This document shows positions 37,575-51,569 of a stretch of 64,000 bases of DNA, in pieces. The stretch covers positions 208,725-272,724 of the forward strand of contig OENT01000050.1 of assembly GCA_900239685.1 (NCBI GenBank), written 5' to 3'. Each line of letters starts with the position of its first letter. Position 1 is the first letter of the stretch. The DNA comes from Rotaria macrura (Eukaryota > Rotifera > Eurotatoria > Philodinida > Philodinidae). The notes beneath the pieces were generated by a model. That model saw nothing but the letters and a program-made list of their open reading frames with translations, was not told where the DNA came from and made no database searches. The position numbers were made by a program, and so were the translations under genes.

Positions 37575-40291
37575 CTTCTATCTTGTCGTCATTTTGTCAA
37601 AAATAAGAAAATAGCGGACAGAATTTTTTTCCCTTACTTTTTGTAATATAATGTTTAAACAAAGAGAAAAACTGCAATCAGCGTCAAGCTTAAAACTCAC
37701 TTGTGTGCTTTTCAAACGTCTGTTAAGATCGAAATATGGATTATATTCCAACGGAATCATCCTAGGAACGCTATGTTGGCTTACAATTAATTATAGCAAT
37801 TTCGGAACTACATACTTGTACTGATACTAAAATTGGTTAATGTTTTCATGCTGGACTATACTTTCGACGTTGAATAAGTTTTGTCAACAAAAAATAGTCT
37901 GAAATACAATGCTCATAAGTTCTATCCTTCATGTCAAGAGATGATCTGCAACAGTAACATCCAACGTTCCTTGTCATCACCGGAGAAAAAGCTTTGTTTC
38001 TCAATTTTCGTATCCTAAACAACAGATCCAGTCAAATTGTACTTACATTCATTCTCCAAGGTGACCAATCAGAAACATATGTGCAACGAGTGCATGTATT
38101 GAATTTTTTCAAGAGTCGGACATCATATTTATCAGGCAATCTATTGATTATTTATGAGTCTTATAAATTGTAAAAGTTCGAAATTCTTTAAAGTAGTTTA
38201 TGTGATATTATCCTTTTTGAATCAGATCAGAAAAGTTTTGTTCTACGTATCGCTGGTTCTACTACTAAAACACATCATGGAGTCCGTTTTGCTTGTCGAC
38301 AATGGAGTCATTTCAGCATGTGTTTCAATTTCTAGTTCAAAATATTCAAGTTATGAGTAAACATTTGTTCTACACTAGAATAGATTGAAAATGTGAATCA
38401 AAAGATTTTTACTTATCTTTTAGTATGTAGATTGTATGTGTTTCTGTTATTTCTGATGAGAGAATAATATACAAAGTAAAAGTCCGATCCGATTAAAAAG
38501 AATATGGATCCATACTTTTTCTTAGCAACATAAATATGGGCGGATGAAGCTTGGAGAGATGTGAATGTGTATCAATATACTTTCTCGTTGTAGGCTTTGG
38601 ATTTCTTACTCATTTTCATGTCAGCTTTGCCTGCGTCCAGCGACTGATGTGACGACTTTTCATGAACATTTCTAATTCATTACAATATGTTGCAATCGAT
38701 AGAAAATTCAACTTCTCAAAGAATTATTTCTTTCTCCGCACAAACTTAAATTATTGAAAAATATCATTATTGTACAAGATGAAGCAGTTTATATTTTTCT
38801 TTTGAAAAACATTTTTCACTGTTGCAACGGACTGATGGCGACCCAACGAAGGAACAGATCGCCCTCGAAGATATATTCTCGATTATATTTCTGTTCTTGA
38901 AATTGTGTTTGATCTGGAAATAGTTTGTTTCTATGCACACTATTGGCTTTAACAGCTTAATATGCAATATAGCTTTATGAACTACTATATGTTCTACTTT
39001 CGAATGCTTCGGTTGCGCAATGCCTGCTCGAAGTACATCAACTCAATGCTATAATCCCAGTTCTAACCTTTTAATAGATAATTAATTAGCTTCCATTTGA
39101 TTCAATGTCTCTCGAGACTAGATGGTGGCAATCAAAATATCTCTTGATAATATCCAGACTTGATTGTCGCTGATTCTAAATTTCTATAACTAATTGTTTA
39201 ATGCTGATAGTAAAGTAAGATAGCGTTACACATTTCTGCAGTTTTTAGATGTTATATTAAATAAGGGAATCATACATGAAGCTTGCTAAGTCCCGAGTTT
39301 ATTCATTATACGTTGCTCTGCATCATGCATGGTAAACGAAACTCAAGCTATGTAACTTTGAAAAGTGCCAATGCACAGCATTGAATCACGGGATACAACA
39401 TTGTCAATTCACTTGTGATTGATGGAAATCCTAAAATAAAAAAATTCACAATTTTTCATCTACTCGTGCCTGACCATATGATATGTAACAAACTGCATGT
39501 TTTGATGCATGAAATAAATTGAAATCTGCTGACAAGAAAACTTTTATCAGGCTAGTTTTAGGATTGAACAACAAACGGCTTAATATCCTATTCATTATTT
39601 TCTCAATGTGTCATTTCTATTGTTTTCTCTTCTGTAATCCGACAATCTTTTTCGATACTGTATGTTTATTTTCAGAGTTTCCCTCTAGTGTTTCACAATC
39701 CTGAGGGTATTTGAATCTGGGAATCCTGACCTATATCCATGGTTCGCTGCATGCTTAATCTTCTTCAATTTTGGACAAAGCTTTGTTTTAGCTTAATGGT
39801 GTAGATGTGCTAGTTTGAAGTTCCTTTTCATCCACATCCACATAATCCAACAGTCTGCAAAACTCTGTAATATAGTTGATAAGAAAAATTAGTTTCCTAT
39901 GTTTCAAAAGATGGAAAGGAATTAATTTTGATCATCTTCTTGTGAGTTCTGCAGGACTTAATGCAACATTTTTTCATATCCGAAAGCTTCACTGCCGCAG
40001 AAGAAAAATCTCAATTAGTTCTGCCTTGGGCGAAGCCAACAATGTTGCATTTGAAAATTTCGCTTTCAATAGTGCCGAAAAATAAATAAATCCAGGATTT
40101 GATTTGGCAAGCCAATTATTTGATACCCGTTTAGTTAAATATAACATTTCTTCAGGAAAAAGAATATTTCCTCCTAAGAATTCACTTGTCATGTTAAATT
40201 AAACACTTCAAGATTTACGTGCTTGTCTTCGTCAATCAAACCCGTGTTTTCCAACTTCCTCTATTTAATTATCAAATTTATTTCTGCATCC
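37398..40291. other. Gene-poor stretch between UBE2Z and the receptor pseudogene
   Basis: No ORF with protein-like composition on either strand. It begins with the UBE2Z 3' UTR and a (TA)n tract. Part of 39900-40080 is slightly more GC-rich and could be an old element remnant, but nothing is recognisable. Confidence 0.4.
37549..37574. repeat. (TA)n microsatellite in the UBE2Z 3' flank
   Basis: About thirteen TA units directly after TACATACA. Confidence 0.9.
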
Positions 40292-41319
40292 ATGTCAAAT
40301 TCAAGCAATAGCTCTGCAGTTATAAATACGGATTCTTCATCAGAATTCATAATTCCCCATGATGTTCGATTTTGGTATTTCCTCATTTTCGACATAATCT
40401 CAATTGTGCTAAGTTGCTTTACACTTTATCATCTCCTCTCAGATCGAGCACTTCGTCGTGCACTACATAATCATATTTTTATTGTTCTTCTTCTACTTGG
40501 TCTTGTCTACGAATTGACAAATATTCCTTTCTTTCTTCGCAATGATTATTATGAAACTCCATGGTCAACATCACCTACCTTTTATCTCTTTTGGGTCTTT
40601 TTTGATTACTCTTCGTATTCACTTCAAATAGCATTATTTACTTGGGCTACACTTGAAAGACATATACTTATATTTCATGATAAATGGTTAACAACGAGGA
40701 GGCACCGTTTCTTCGTACACTATTTGCCACCGTGTATCATTACAATTTATTACTATGTCTATTACTCTATTGCCTATTTCGGAAAACCCTGTTCACTCTC
40801 ATTTGACGTCTTTTTATCCGGAGGTATGTATATTCCGTGTGCATATGATCGAACTCCATTGCTCTTTTGGGAACTTACGTTTCATCAACTTTTTGCAAGT
40901 TTTCTCATATTAGCCGGCTGTTTGACATTAGTTATTCGTGTGATATGGCAGAAAACCCGCGTTCGTCAATCCATTGAATGGCGAAAACATCGAAAAATGA
41001 TTCTTCAGTTGCTCATCGTTGCATCCGTCTACATTGATTTAAAATACCTTGGGTTGTGGTGATTTTTAATTATGCATACGGCGAGTCCCCTCAAAATGGT
41101 AGAGTGGGCGTGATTATCAGCAAGTTTCTTGTTTACAACATAATCTTTCTCTGCCCATTTGTATGCTGCTCATCATTGCCAGAACTGCGCAGGAAGTTTA
41201 AACAACAATTTATGTGTTGGCGACACCAGCGATCGATCGGTCAAATTGTAATAATCACGGCTGATTCAAATCTTCGGATGACAATCGCACAAGTTCGTGA
41301 ACCTACTGGCAGGTCATAA
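40292..41319 (+). pseudogene. Rhodopsin-like seven-helix receptor copy broken by one frameshift
   Basis: From the ATG at 40292 the frame encodes helices 1-6: YFLIFDIISIVLSCF (1), HIFIVLLLLGLVYEL (2), a third helix ending ATLERHILI, where ERH stands in the DRY position, helix 4, a Cys-containing second loop, helix 5 and the start of helix 6 (RKMILQLLIVASVY). The frame then stops at 41060. A shift by one base near 41040 reaches the other frame, which supplies KIPWVVVIF (end of helix 6), helix 7 (VYNIIFLCPFVCC) and a cytoplasmic tail to 41319. The break falls in a short A/T run, so it is either a young pseudogene or an assembly error. No intron is needed. It resembles lineage-expanded class A receptors of rotifers; the ligand is unknown. 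Confidence 0.75.
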
Positions 41320-44300
41320 CAGACTTTTCTTCTTTATTGACTACAATTTATTCATGGTGTAGATTCATTTTGCTTTATTTCCATGCCCCAATCGACGAGG
41401 ACTTTATTTATTTGCTTTTGCTGTCATGTCTCTGCGTTTCTCTTATAGTTTTCATGATGATTGTACCCTTTGATAAAAATTTAACGTCATGGTACTTTTC
41501 ATGATGCTCATACAAAGTTCTTCTCTTGTTTTATGACTATAATTGTCGCTTGTATATATAGGGAACGTCATATATGATTGGTCAAAACTCAAAGACCTGA
41601 TTCAATTCAATCCGAAATATTCATATTGTGGAAATCTTTTGTAACATGCGCGCTCTTAATAAGCAAAGAAATTTTTATATAAGGACAGATTCATTGCGGA
41701 ATATTTTTTTAATATAGATACCTTAACATAAATCTCTTTTGATAAATGTGCTCGAACACTTCTATGAGTAATTTGCATATGAACCTATTTCAGAAGTAGA
41801 TGGATTAATAGAAAACATCCGACAAATATGAATAAAATATTTTCCTTAACACAAGATGAAATCAAATGTATGCTAATAAGAACGAGCAGGTTGTCATTTC
41901 TTGTTAGCACAACACACAGAACTGTATACATATACCTAGAGACGTACAGTGAAACAAACTGTGAAGCCGATAAACAAATGAAGAGCTTACAATGATGACC
42001 AATGTATCAATATACCCCTGATTTCTCTTAACAGAAATGAATCTGAATAATGGGAAAAATTGTTGAGCACGATTAGTTTCTGACTCGTTCACCGGTCTTA
42101 ACGGAGACACCTGAATGCACATCCCTATACATATTGAAGGTCCTCTTATGAAAAATCGGTAGGGTCACATGTACATTAAAATTGCATTAAATGCTCAGGT
42201 TGTATATATTAAAGTACCCAACAAAAGAAATCAATGATAATTCTTTTAGCAATCCTAAATTCTCTGTAGACTTCAACTCGATCAATTTAATTATATTCTA
42301 TTTACAACGTAATTTCAGCATGTTGGGCATGATAGGGATCGTAATTAATCCAAACTCTTACTTTTTATGTGGGAAAAAGGATGACAAGCAGCGTATCTTC
42401 TAAGTCTAAAAACCTAATGCTCTAGTAAACATTGGAACTTTACTCATTTCTTCAAAAAAGAATCAATTTGTTGATTAAAAGTCGAGAATGCTGAGATACG
42501 TGATGCGAGAAATATAGACACAGAGGAAACAAAAAATAGTTCTCAATTCTTCTAGAAACAAGCATACTTTTTTCAGCGTAAAGTGGCGTCAATCGTGAAA
42601 ATTCTTGTGGAAAAGGTGGTGTTACTTGAAACATCAGACATCACGGTATCTTACCTTGCATATCGCGCAATTTCGGTGCTTCTTACGAAAATTGAGTTTT
42701 TTAGCATCGTTAAAGATTTGATGATTTATCATGTTTTTCACTACTTTCATTTATATAATACTATGAGGTGTGAGCGTGAGCCGTATCACAACGATTAAAA
42801 GCAGCATACGATGTGTTTCGACTATTACTCAGATAGTCATCGTCAGTTATGATGGAAATCAAAGTTCTATATGAATATTGCATGATAAGAAACTAAATTT
42901 TTAAATCTGCGTTGAGAAGAATGTTTGTGTGAGCCGTAATACAAACAATTGTATTGAATTCAAAGCAACAAAATAGAGAAAGAGAAAATCATCAAATTAT
43001 ATATTAGCCGTTGTTATTCTTTCCCTATAAGATTGTTTTTTGAAAAGAACAATTTCAAGCTGGATTCGACGGTTACTGGAGCATTTATCATCTGATATGT
43101 TAGAACTATATACATAAAAGCTATAGATATGGTTATTGGGTGATTTTTTGCTCAGTGGAAACATTAAAAGTGTTCTTCGTCTGAATAATTGTAATGTGAA
43201 AGAAATTGAACTCATTCGATAAGTTGATCACTTGTGGTTCGACAATATGTTCAAGCTTTATTTTTTTATAGATATGTGACGAGTCTCCATGTGAAGGGTG
43301 TCTGAGTATATATTAGAATGGCTATGTGAGTGGGCGTCTCTGATGAAGTGTTTTGGTTGCAAATACCATGCTATAAGTGTAAGTTTGACGACAACCTCAA
43401 GTTTCAAGCTGAACAGACACACCACCACACCCATCTAGTCATATTGCTAGTATCTACTCTGGCATTAGTATTAAAGTAGTGACAAATATCTCACTAATGG
43501 TTGAATACTACGTGCATGTATATTAGTACATTCAATCATCAGCACATATACTATTAACTTTTGAGGATACTAACTAATTCTCAAAGATCGTACAATGAAT
43601 CAACTGAAAAATTTTTTTTACTAGTAGAGCACTTGTTTCTAGGAGTTACGTCATTTCTATTGACTTGTATTCTGATGACTTACGATTACCATCCACTTAG
43701 TCAGAATTCCACGAAAAATGATCATCTCAACAGCATAAACATATTGGGTTGTAGGAGTTTATTCTATTTTTTATGTACTATAATACTTTACTCTTGAGCT
43801 GAAGCCCAAGAGTATATTGTCGTAATCGTCTCTTTACTAGCAGTATTTTTTAATCATCGCACTTCCATCCTTTAATGTTGGCTCGAAGATAATATTGACT
43901 GTGTGATGATTAGTATTATCAATAGATCGTGTGTGCATCAACATACGGACAACTAGGAATGAATGCAGTACGGTAGAATCTCTTATATCTATGAAACATC
44001 CTATTGATTAGACATGCCGGTACAAATCTCAATGTTTGCTCTGCAAGGAAAGTGTTCAATATGATCCTCCATGTATATGTTGATACGAATAGCGTTGTCT
44101 TTCTTGCTTCTTTACATATTTCACATCTAATACGTATATATAGACTTGTTTGATAGTACGAGATTCGTAATACAGTGTTACAACTTCTATGTTCAAGTAT
44201 CCCTCTTGTTCTTATCATAACATCTGATGACTTTCGTGTAAGAGACCATCATCTTTTACAGCCCTACCAATCAGAACAAGTATTGGTAATAAAACGATTC

Positions 44301-46113
44301 AGTCTGTAACAGAAAGAATGCACAAAAATTTGTTCACATTAATATGAAAAATTTCAAGATGAGACAAGTATTACTGACATCTGAAATGAGTTGTAATTTC
44401 TAATTGGAAAAGCTAGGTAGAATTATTTTAATTAGATCAAACAAAATATAGACGAGAATATCTCACTCTTTTTCAAAAGTTTGGATTTCGATTTGTGTCA
44501 CTAAACAGCATGATTTTTTACCATAAATAAAATACTGTTGTTGAAAGTGTTGTTCTTTTTTCTTTATTTTGCTAATATTATGATTGACAATTGCAAACAG
44601 CTATTTGATTATCTACAGTTGAAAGCATCACAAATTATACTAGACGAATGAATTCGATACAGAAAGAAGAACAATATCTTTCGAGATATAAACAATCGAC
44701 ATCAGTAAAAACGTTTCTTTTATTTTGAACAAGTTTTTATTCCAATAATAACTGGTTCAAAACAAAAACACGGTCGACGAAAAAGAAGAAAGAATCATAA
44801 CAAAAACGTACACTGCAAACGGTGCATTAACATGAATTTCAATTTTTCTTTCAAAAAGAAAACCAATTTCTATTCAATCCATAAAAGTACAGCTGAGACT
44901 GAAAAATATCTGAGAATCTATCCGACGAAAACATATATACACAATCATTTATTTTTAAGAAGGATTAGATGTAAGATCGTCACTCAGAAACAAAAAGTCT
45001 ACTATGAAATAAACCATTATTACATTGAATATTTTTTTTTTTGATTGATGTATTGAAATAATTCTTTCACTGAACTAATCTCTTCGTTTTGATCGTATCC
45101 CACAGTTTTTAATTAAAAGTAAGCAAATACAGAGATTCGAAGTATTTTCACGCCAGCAGAGACCTACTCAACTTGACTAGATACAAATGCACTCGTTTGA
45201 TTCATAAATTTTATACTAAATGTAATCAAAGATGCTTCTATTTATCGCTTTTTTCCTCAGTTTATAATTGAGTTGAGCTGCACATCACATTCCTTGAACG
45301 AATGTCCATATGTTTTGCTGCTTTCGAAAATTAGTAATATCATTACCGAGATAACGGAAAATTTAGATTTACTTTTGCAAAATGAAATAAAATATTATAC
45401 AATGTCAAACTAATAGAGTAGTAAATTATTTATGAAAATGAAAATGAACTAACGAAAAATCTCTACATATTCAAATTGTGCTTTCTCTTCCTTTTGATTA
45501 TTAGGGCTAACCGATTAATAAAACTTTTCAAACTCAAGCAGATTGAAATTTCAAAATTTCATTTTAATGAATATAAATTGTCGTATGAGCATGTTTTGAC
45601 AAGTATTTTTCGAAATCCTCATAGCATTAAAAATGTCTTTGCTTGCAAGTGCAACAATCCTCGCTTACCTTTCCTTGTAGACAAGGGTCGACCGTCTTAC
45701 TCTGCATCAGTTCACGATACCTCCATGTAAGTTGAAAAGGGTGCAATAAACAAAAAAAATAAATAATTCCAATACAACTTCCCAATTCAAATAAATTCTT
45801 ATCTCATCAGTTGATTTTCAAATATACTTCTTACCGAGTCTTTTCTGACATATAAATAGAAGTTTATTCGTTTCTAAGCGCCCTCTATTGTCATTTATAC
45901 ATTTGTCTATATAACTAACTTAATCTTGAAGTTCAAAATAAAGGATTCAGGAAAGCAAAACAATTGGTAGAAAATTTGGCGACAGTGAATAATTAACTTA
46001 TGGTTGTCTTGTCTTCTTTCTTTTGTCACAAATAGTTTATTTTTCGAAATAACGTTCATCCAAACTTGATAAAATCAATATTAAAATAGATTCAACCAAA
46101 GCACATTTTCTAG
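41320..46113. other. Gene-poor stretch upstream of PPM1G
   Basis: 4.8 kb with no supportable gene on either strand; ORFs up to about 99 residues look like chance. A possible LTR-like relic lies at about 45880-45990, with a TATATAA, an AATAAA, and TTTGGCGACAGTG at 45975-45987, which resembles a tRNA primer-binding site. The last bases before 46114 form a strong splice acceptor. Confidence 0.4.
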
Positions 46114-49100
46114 ATGGGTGCCTATTTATCATCGCCAATATGTGACAAAGATACAGTAGAAGGTTCAAATAATCATGTAGCATTTGCTGCAAGTTCAATG
46201 CAAGGATGGCGAATGTCACAAGAAGTAGAGCTTTTTTTCCAGATCATTTGATTTTTTGAAACATTTTTCTCTCTTTTCGTTTAGGATGCACACAATGCCA
46301 TACTTGATTTTGATGCTAAAACATCATTCTTTGCTGTTTATGATGGTCATGGTGGAGCTGAAATAGCTCTTTATTGTTCTCGACATTTGCCAGATTTTCT
46401 GAAACAACTTGAGTCTTATCGCGAAGGACGACTACACGATGCATTAGTAGAAGGCTTTCTTAAATTTGATTCTTTACTTCTCGAATCCAGTGTTAAAGAA
46501 ATTTTACAAGTATTAGCTGATTCCAAAGATAAAAATGACAATGACGATGAACGCATTGATGATCAGATCGAAGATTATCATTCATCATCAAAGAAAAATA
46601 ACGATAATAATCAAACTGAAGAGTTAAACGTTGAAGAAGCACAGTTATTAAAAAAAGAAGCTACATTACCGATTGAAGAACTTCTTAAGCGTTATAGCGA
46701 TGATGGAAAGCAATTTCTTTCACCGATGATAATAAAAAGTAAAAATCCAAATCTATCAAAAAATGAGGATGACAATGCAATAGTTAACAATTTAGACGTA
46801 TCAAAAGAACCGTAAGATTACTTTTCTATTTGTTTATAGTTAAAGTAAAGGAAGCATTTGTTTTTTTCTTGTCTCATTCATTTTTAGTCTCAATTCTAAA
46901 ACGACAAAAGAGGATGATGTAACCTTATCATTGGATAAAGAGACAATGAAATCTGACGAAAATGAACATGTCGAAAATGAAAATATTCCAACGACTGAAA
47001 GTTCAGATCAGAAAACGACTCAGCCAACATCTAATGGTGAAATATCAGATGCAGCTGTATGTTTTTGTTTTAAGCAGTAGATAATCGACTAGATTCTAGA
47101 TAAGAAGCTTGTTCACCTTTGAACTGATGGCATAGAATTTTCAATGAAAGAAGCACGGAGGAGAAACTTTCGCAAAAACGTTTGCTAAAAATGATACAAA
47201 TACAGCCGAAAAATTCGTTTCTAGTTTATTAAAACTGCTATAGGATGATTCACATAGATGTACTCGTCTATCTACTATCAATTATCATTTCTAGCCGTGA
47301 ATAAACTAATGTTGATTGAGTTCAAAAAATCAATGTCTTCCATGAATATATTGTTTTATTGTGTTTGATTTAAAATTACTTCTGTGAAATCAAGATTTAA
47401 GATCAACAGAGGAAACTTTTTTCTTTAATATGGTGTTAGAAATTTTCGGCAGTGAATAAGTTTTTTTTATAGAAGTCTTGTAATTTCTAGCGAATGAAAC
47501 AATTAGTGATTCATAAAGTAGATTTCTTACGTAGAAATGCTAATTGAGGTAAATTTACAAAAGAAAATTTTCAAAGTTCCTATTCACCAAAATCTATTTT
47601 GAAACTCATTAAACATTCTTGTAAGTCGAATGTAAAGAAACATCGACACGAGATGACTCTTAGTTATTATGTTAACAATTCAACTTGTCTTTAGGAAGTC
47701 AAACCTTCATCATCTGAATCAAAAACATCATCGCGACGTCCTCGAAAACCAGCTTCAGATGACTCAACACCAGCCAAATCCAAATCATTAACACATCATT
47801 TACTCAGTGATAATATTGATGAATTAGAAGATGACCAAGAAGATGAAGATGATTTTGAATATGAAGATGAAGAGTATGTTTTTTGATGCTGTTGTTGTTT
47901 CTAGGTCAAGAGAAAACCATTTCACCATGGATCGATATATTTTTTTGATTCTAAAATTCTAAAATGCTATAAATACGATGAATCTCAATGATTCATGGTC
48001 TGTTCTTAGAATAGGATTCTATGATTGATTACATACCATCTGCACTTTCAAGATTCTTCTTAAACACATCAAATAATACGCTGCATATGTTATGTTATCG
48101 ATGATTTTCAAATTGCATCTACTACATGAAAATTCAAATGACTAAACAGAAAATATACTCAGAAGCTAGACGCCATTCTGTCTAAGAATGAATCTCGGTT
48201 AGACTAGATCAATATTAGAAAGGATTAATTAAAGAGAAGAAAAAGAATCTAACAGCAATCGGAGATGATCAAATCCTATGTCCACTTATTTGGTTCATCT
48301 CCCTATATTTTACACAAATTTATTTTATTCAGATCAGAAGACGAAACAAGTGGTGATGAACCAGAAGACAATGCAGAAGATGACGAAACTGCAGTTGACG
48401 GTGAAGGTCAAGAAGAAGAAGAAGAAGAAGAAGAAACAGAAGAGGAAGAGGAAGAGGAACGAATAGAATCAAGCAAAGCAGTCGAAATCAAGAAACTGTA
48501 AGTCGATGGGGATTCAATGTTCTAAAAAATGGATTTTTATTTTCATAGTATGAAAAAATCAATAATGGCTATTCTAAATCGACATTCGAAGAAGAAGAAA
48601 CGTCATGATGATAGTGAAGATGATGTTAAAGAAAATAAAGTATGTCTGTTTCTTTGTTTTCATTTCTCTTTTTAGTTTTGTTCAATGTTTTCTTCAAACA
48701 GAATGAACAGGGGCACGAAGATGCTGAAGGCGATGATGATGACGATGATGAAGATGACGACGATGAAGATGATGATGACGGTACTGGTTAAAAGATTCCA
48801 TTGTTTAAACATAAAATAACTTCTTTTGTTTTAAGACGATGGAAATGATACAGATTTGGGTAAAATGCTCGATATGAATAGTGATCCAGGTTCATCAAGT
48901 GGATGCACCGCTGTTGTTACGCTTTTACGTGATAAACAATTATTTGTTGCTAATGCCGGTGATTCTCGATGTGTCGTGTGTCGAAATGGTCGAGCAATTG
49001 AAATGAGTGTTGGTTAGTACTTATCTATTGTTTATCTCTTTTATGAGCAATTAGTGTATATCATTTTGCAGATCATAAACCAGAAGATCCTCAGGAGCGT

Positions 49101-50649
49101 TCACGAATAGAAAAAGCGAACTATAAAGTCACATTAGATGGGCGTGTTTCAGGTTTGTTTTTCGAGTTGTTTCTTCAAATTTAATTGGCTATTTGTTTTA
49201 CAAAAAAAAATAACTAGGTGGTCTTAATCTCTCTCGAGCTATTGGAGATCATGCATATAAAAAGAATCCTAATTTGCCAGCTGAAGAACAAGCTATAACT
49301 GCTTTACCTGAAATACGCACGCTAACACTTGAAGACCATGATGAATTTATGGTAATAGCATGTGATGGCATATGGAATTTTATGTCGAGTCAAGACGTCG
49401 TCGATTTCGTACGTACACGTCTCGAGAAGAAAAATTTATCTCAAATATGTGAAGAGGTAAGTTCAAGTTTTACGTATACTGACAAAAATTATTTATCAAA
49501 CTATTAATCTTTCATATGTGAGACTGACAAAAATACTTCCAAGCATTAGATAGCTTGTCAACCAAGACGATGTCTCTATAGTTTGTAATAAAATTAATTT
49601 GATTCGATCGATTTATTGTCATAAAATAAACTGCAGTCCTACTTAAATCATATGGAATCTATACATGATGAAATCTAGATTATCCATTATCTCAATATGT
49701 TAGATATTAGAAAAAGTGAAAGTTCTACAAGTCACTAGTCTAATAATGAATTTAGTTTTGTAGGAAATCTGATGTTGTTAAGCTAGATCAAACACAGATT
49801 TAAATCACAATGAAATGTTGATGTTTCGAGAACAACGATCCAAAAATGTAAATGATTAAAAACGTTTCTATCGCTCACTAAAACAACACACAATATTCGA
49901 TAACCTTACCTGAATTTTTCCTCGTTAGTTAGATTCGAAAAATTTCGTAATCAATGTCTCTTCTATTAACCTTTATTGTGAATCTATGATAATATTATTG
50001 AAATGTCAACTTACAGCAACGTACTGATGGCTAGGAAAAATTTTCGGCATCTCTATTCTTTAGAATGTTTCGAAAATGTTATCCGTTTAGTAGGTTTCGT
50101 TTCTATGTACTGTATAGTGAACTATGTTTTGCTAACATAAATATTTCACGTATTGAATACTTTACCATCTCAGTCGGAAATTCTACTAGGCAACCATGTT
50201 TTCATGAAAATAGAGTCCATGAAAAAAGGATCATATATATATTTGTTTTACTTAAATATGTGTATATGAATATTTAGTTATTCATGCATTGTCTTGCACC
50301 AAATACAAGTGGTGATGGTACAGGTTGTGATAATATGACCGCAATTATTGTTAAGTTTGATTTTAAAAAACCATCAACAACAGAAACCAACGAAGCCTCG
50401 ACTGAACATAGTCCATGGCCAACAATGTTTTCAACCGTCAATAATAAACGATCATTATCACCTGAGCATGTATTAGCACCAGAGATAGTGGATGATGATA
50501 ATAATAGCAAGAAATTCAAAATAAGTCATGAGAATAGCACAGATGTGACAACATCACCATTGAAAACAACAAGTACCTTCTCTTTTGATGCTGCTACAAC
50601 AACGAATACCAATGATAATAAAAGTACAAGCGATGATCCACAACAATAA
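46114..50649 (+). CDS. PPM1G: PP2C-family protein phosphatase 1G
   Basis: Eleven exons (46114-46224, 46285-46811, 46888-47056, 47695-47873, 48333-48497, 48549-48639, 48702-48780, 48836-49012, 49072-49152, 49218-49456, 50278-50649) give 729 residues. The N terminus MGAYLSSP keeps the myristoylation-type Gly2. Metal/catalytic motifs are present: MSQED at about 34-38, VYDGHGGAE at 55-63, [35 protein letters not shown] and [11 protein letters not shown]. As in other PPM1G, an acidic insert splits the catalytic domain. Here it is very long (about residues 110-455), with Glu and Asp runs encoded by GAA/GAT repeats near 48402-48460 and 48731-48780. PPM1G is a Mn/Mg-dependent Ser/Thr phosphatase of nuclear substrates, including splicing factors and histone H2A-H2B. 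The start codon is directly preceded by TTTTCTAG, a perfect acceptor, so the 5' end is likely added by cis- or trans-splicing. Confidence 0.94.
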
Positions 50650-51569
50650 ACATCTTGATGATTAATAAATAAAAAACTCTTCATGGAAATCTATTTTGTG
50701 TATTGTACATGCTTGTCATCGGTTACATTTTTTCCAATCTGTGTTTCAGTATGATTAGGAAAAACAAAGACTTTTTTGATAGGCAATTTTTTCCTGTTTA
50801 TGTTAAAAAAAAGAAAGATTATATATACATATAGATATATATATTCTTTGTTCTTGTATTTTGTCATTCAATGCACTTCTTTGTACTTGTCTATTAGAAA
50901 CATGATGAATTATAAAATCTCCAGGTCTAATCTGAAAATTAAAAGTACAATTCACATATGCACTACATAGTCAACAAAATTAGATCAACCCATTCACTTT
51001 CTTATAAACATTGGGTATTTGATTTAGGTTTGAATAATTGATGAGCTTTACTAATAAATGGATTGAACAGATGATTTTAAGATGCTAAGTGCTATGAAAT
51101 TGCTTTCGATTATCATCTGAAAAATTACCGAACTCTACGCAAGAAAACAAGATAAACAATGGTTGGTTTTGTATTTTGACTCTCAACATTGGTGATCATT
51201 GAAAACCTTCTAAAATCGTCTTTTCTCATGAGTTATCAAAACCTTCGTTAAAGAGTCGATTGGAATGTTTATCATCCTAGTTAGTTAGTAATATATCTAT
51301 AAGAAAATAAACAGTTTCTGATTTTAAGCGCGTTTTTAACTTTTGTTTTTATTTTCCATTCATCAACGCGCTCTATTTACTAATTCACCACAACTACCTA
51401 GAAACTCGTTCAATCACTATAGAACGCTAGTTTAATATACATAATATATATATATATATACAAATCAAATATTCATTCTTAGTTTAATCCCAATTATACC
51501 ATCAGATATTTTCTGTGTTTACTCTAATTAATTATAAACAATAAAAACTACTATTAAATAGCAAAAACA
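50650..51569. other. Intergenic between PPM1G and the basic protein gene
   Basis: AT-rich, with a (TA)n tract near 51436-51461; no gene seen. Confidence 0.45.
50664..50669 (+). terminator. Polyadenylation signal AATAAA of PPM1G
   Basis: AATAAA 15 bases after the stop codon, followed by a T/G-rich stretch. Confidence 0.45.

Noticed and set aside
41904-42122. Minus-strand ORF that looks exon-like and meets a GTAAGC donor
   Set aside because: No partner exon, no family match and no neighbours on that strand; left as chance.
43919-44218. 99-residue minus-strand ORF
   Set aside because: No recognisable domain, splice context or composition support.
45476-45730. 84-residue plus-strand ORF
   Set aside because: Isolated, no family, and close to possible LTR debris.
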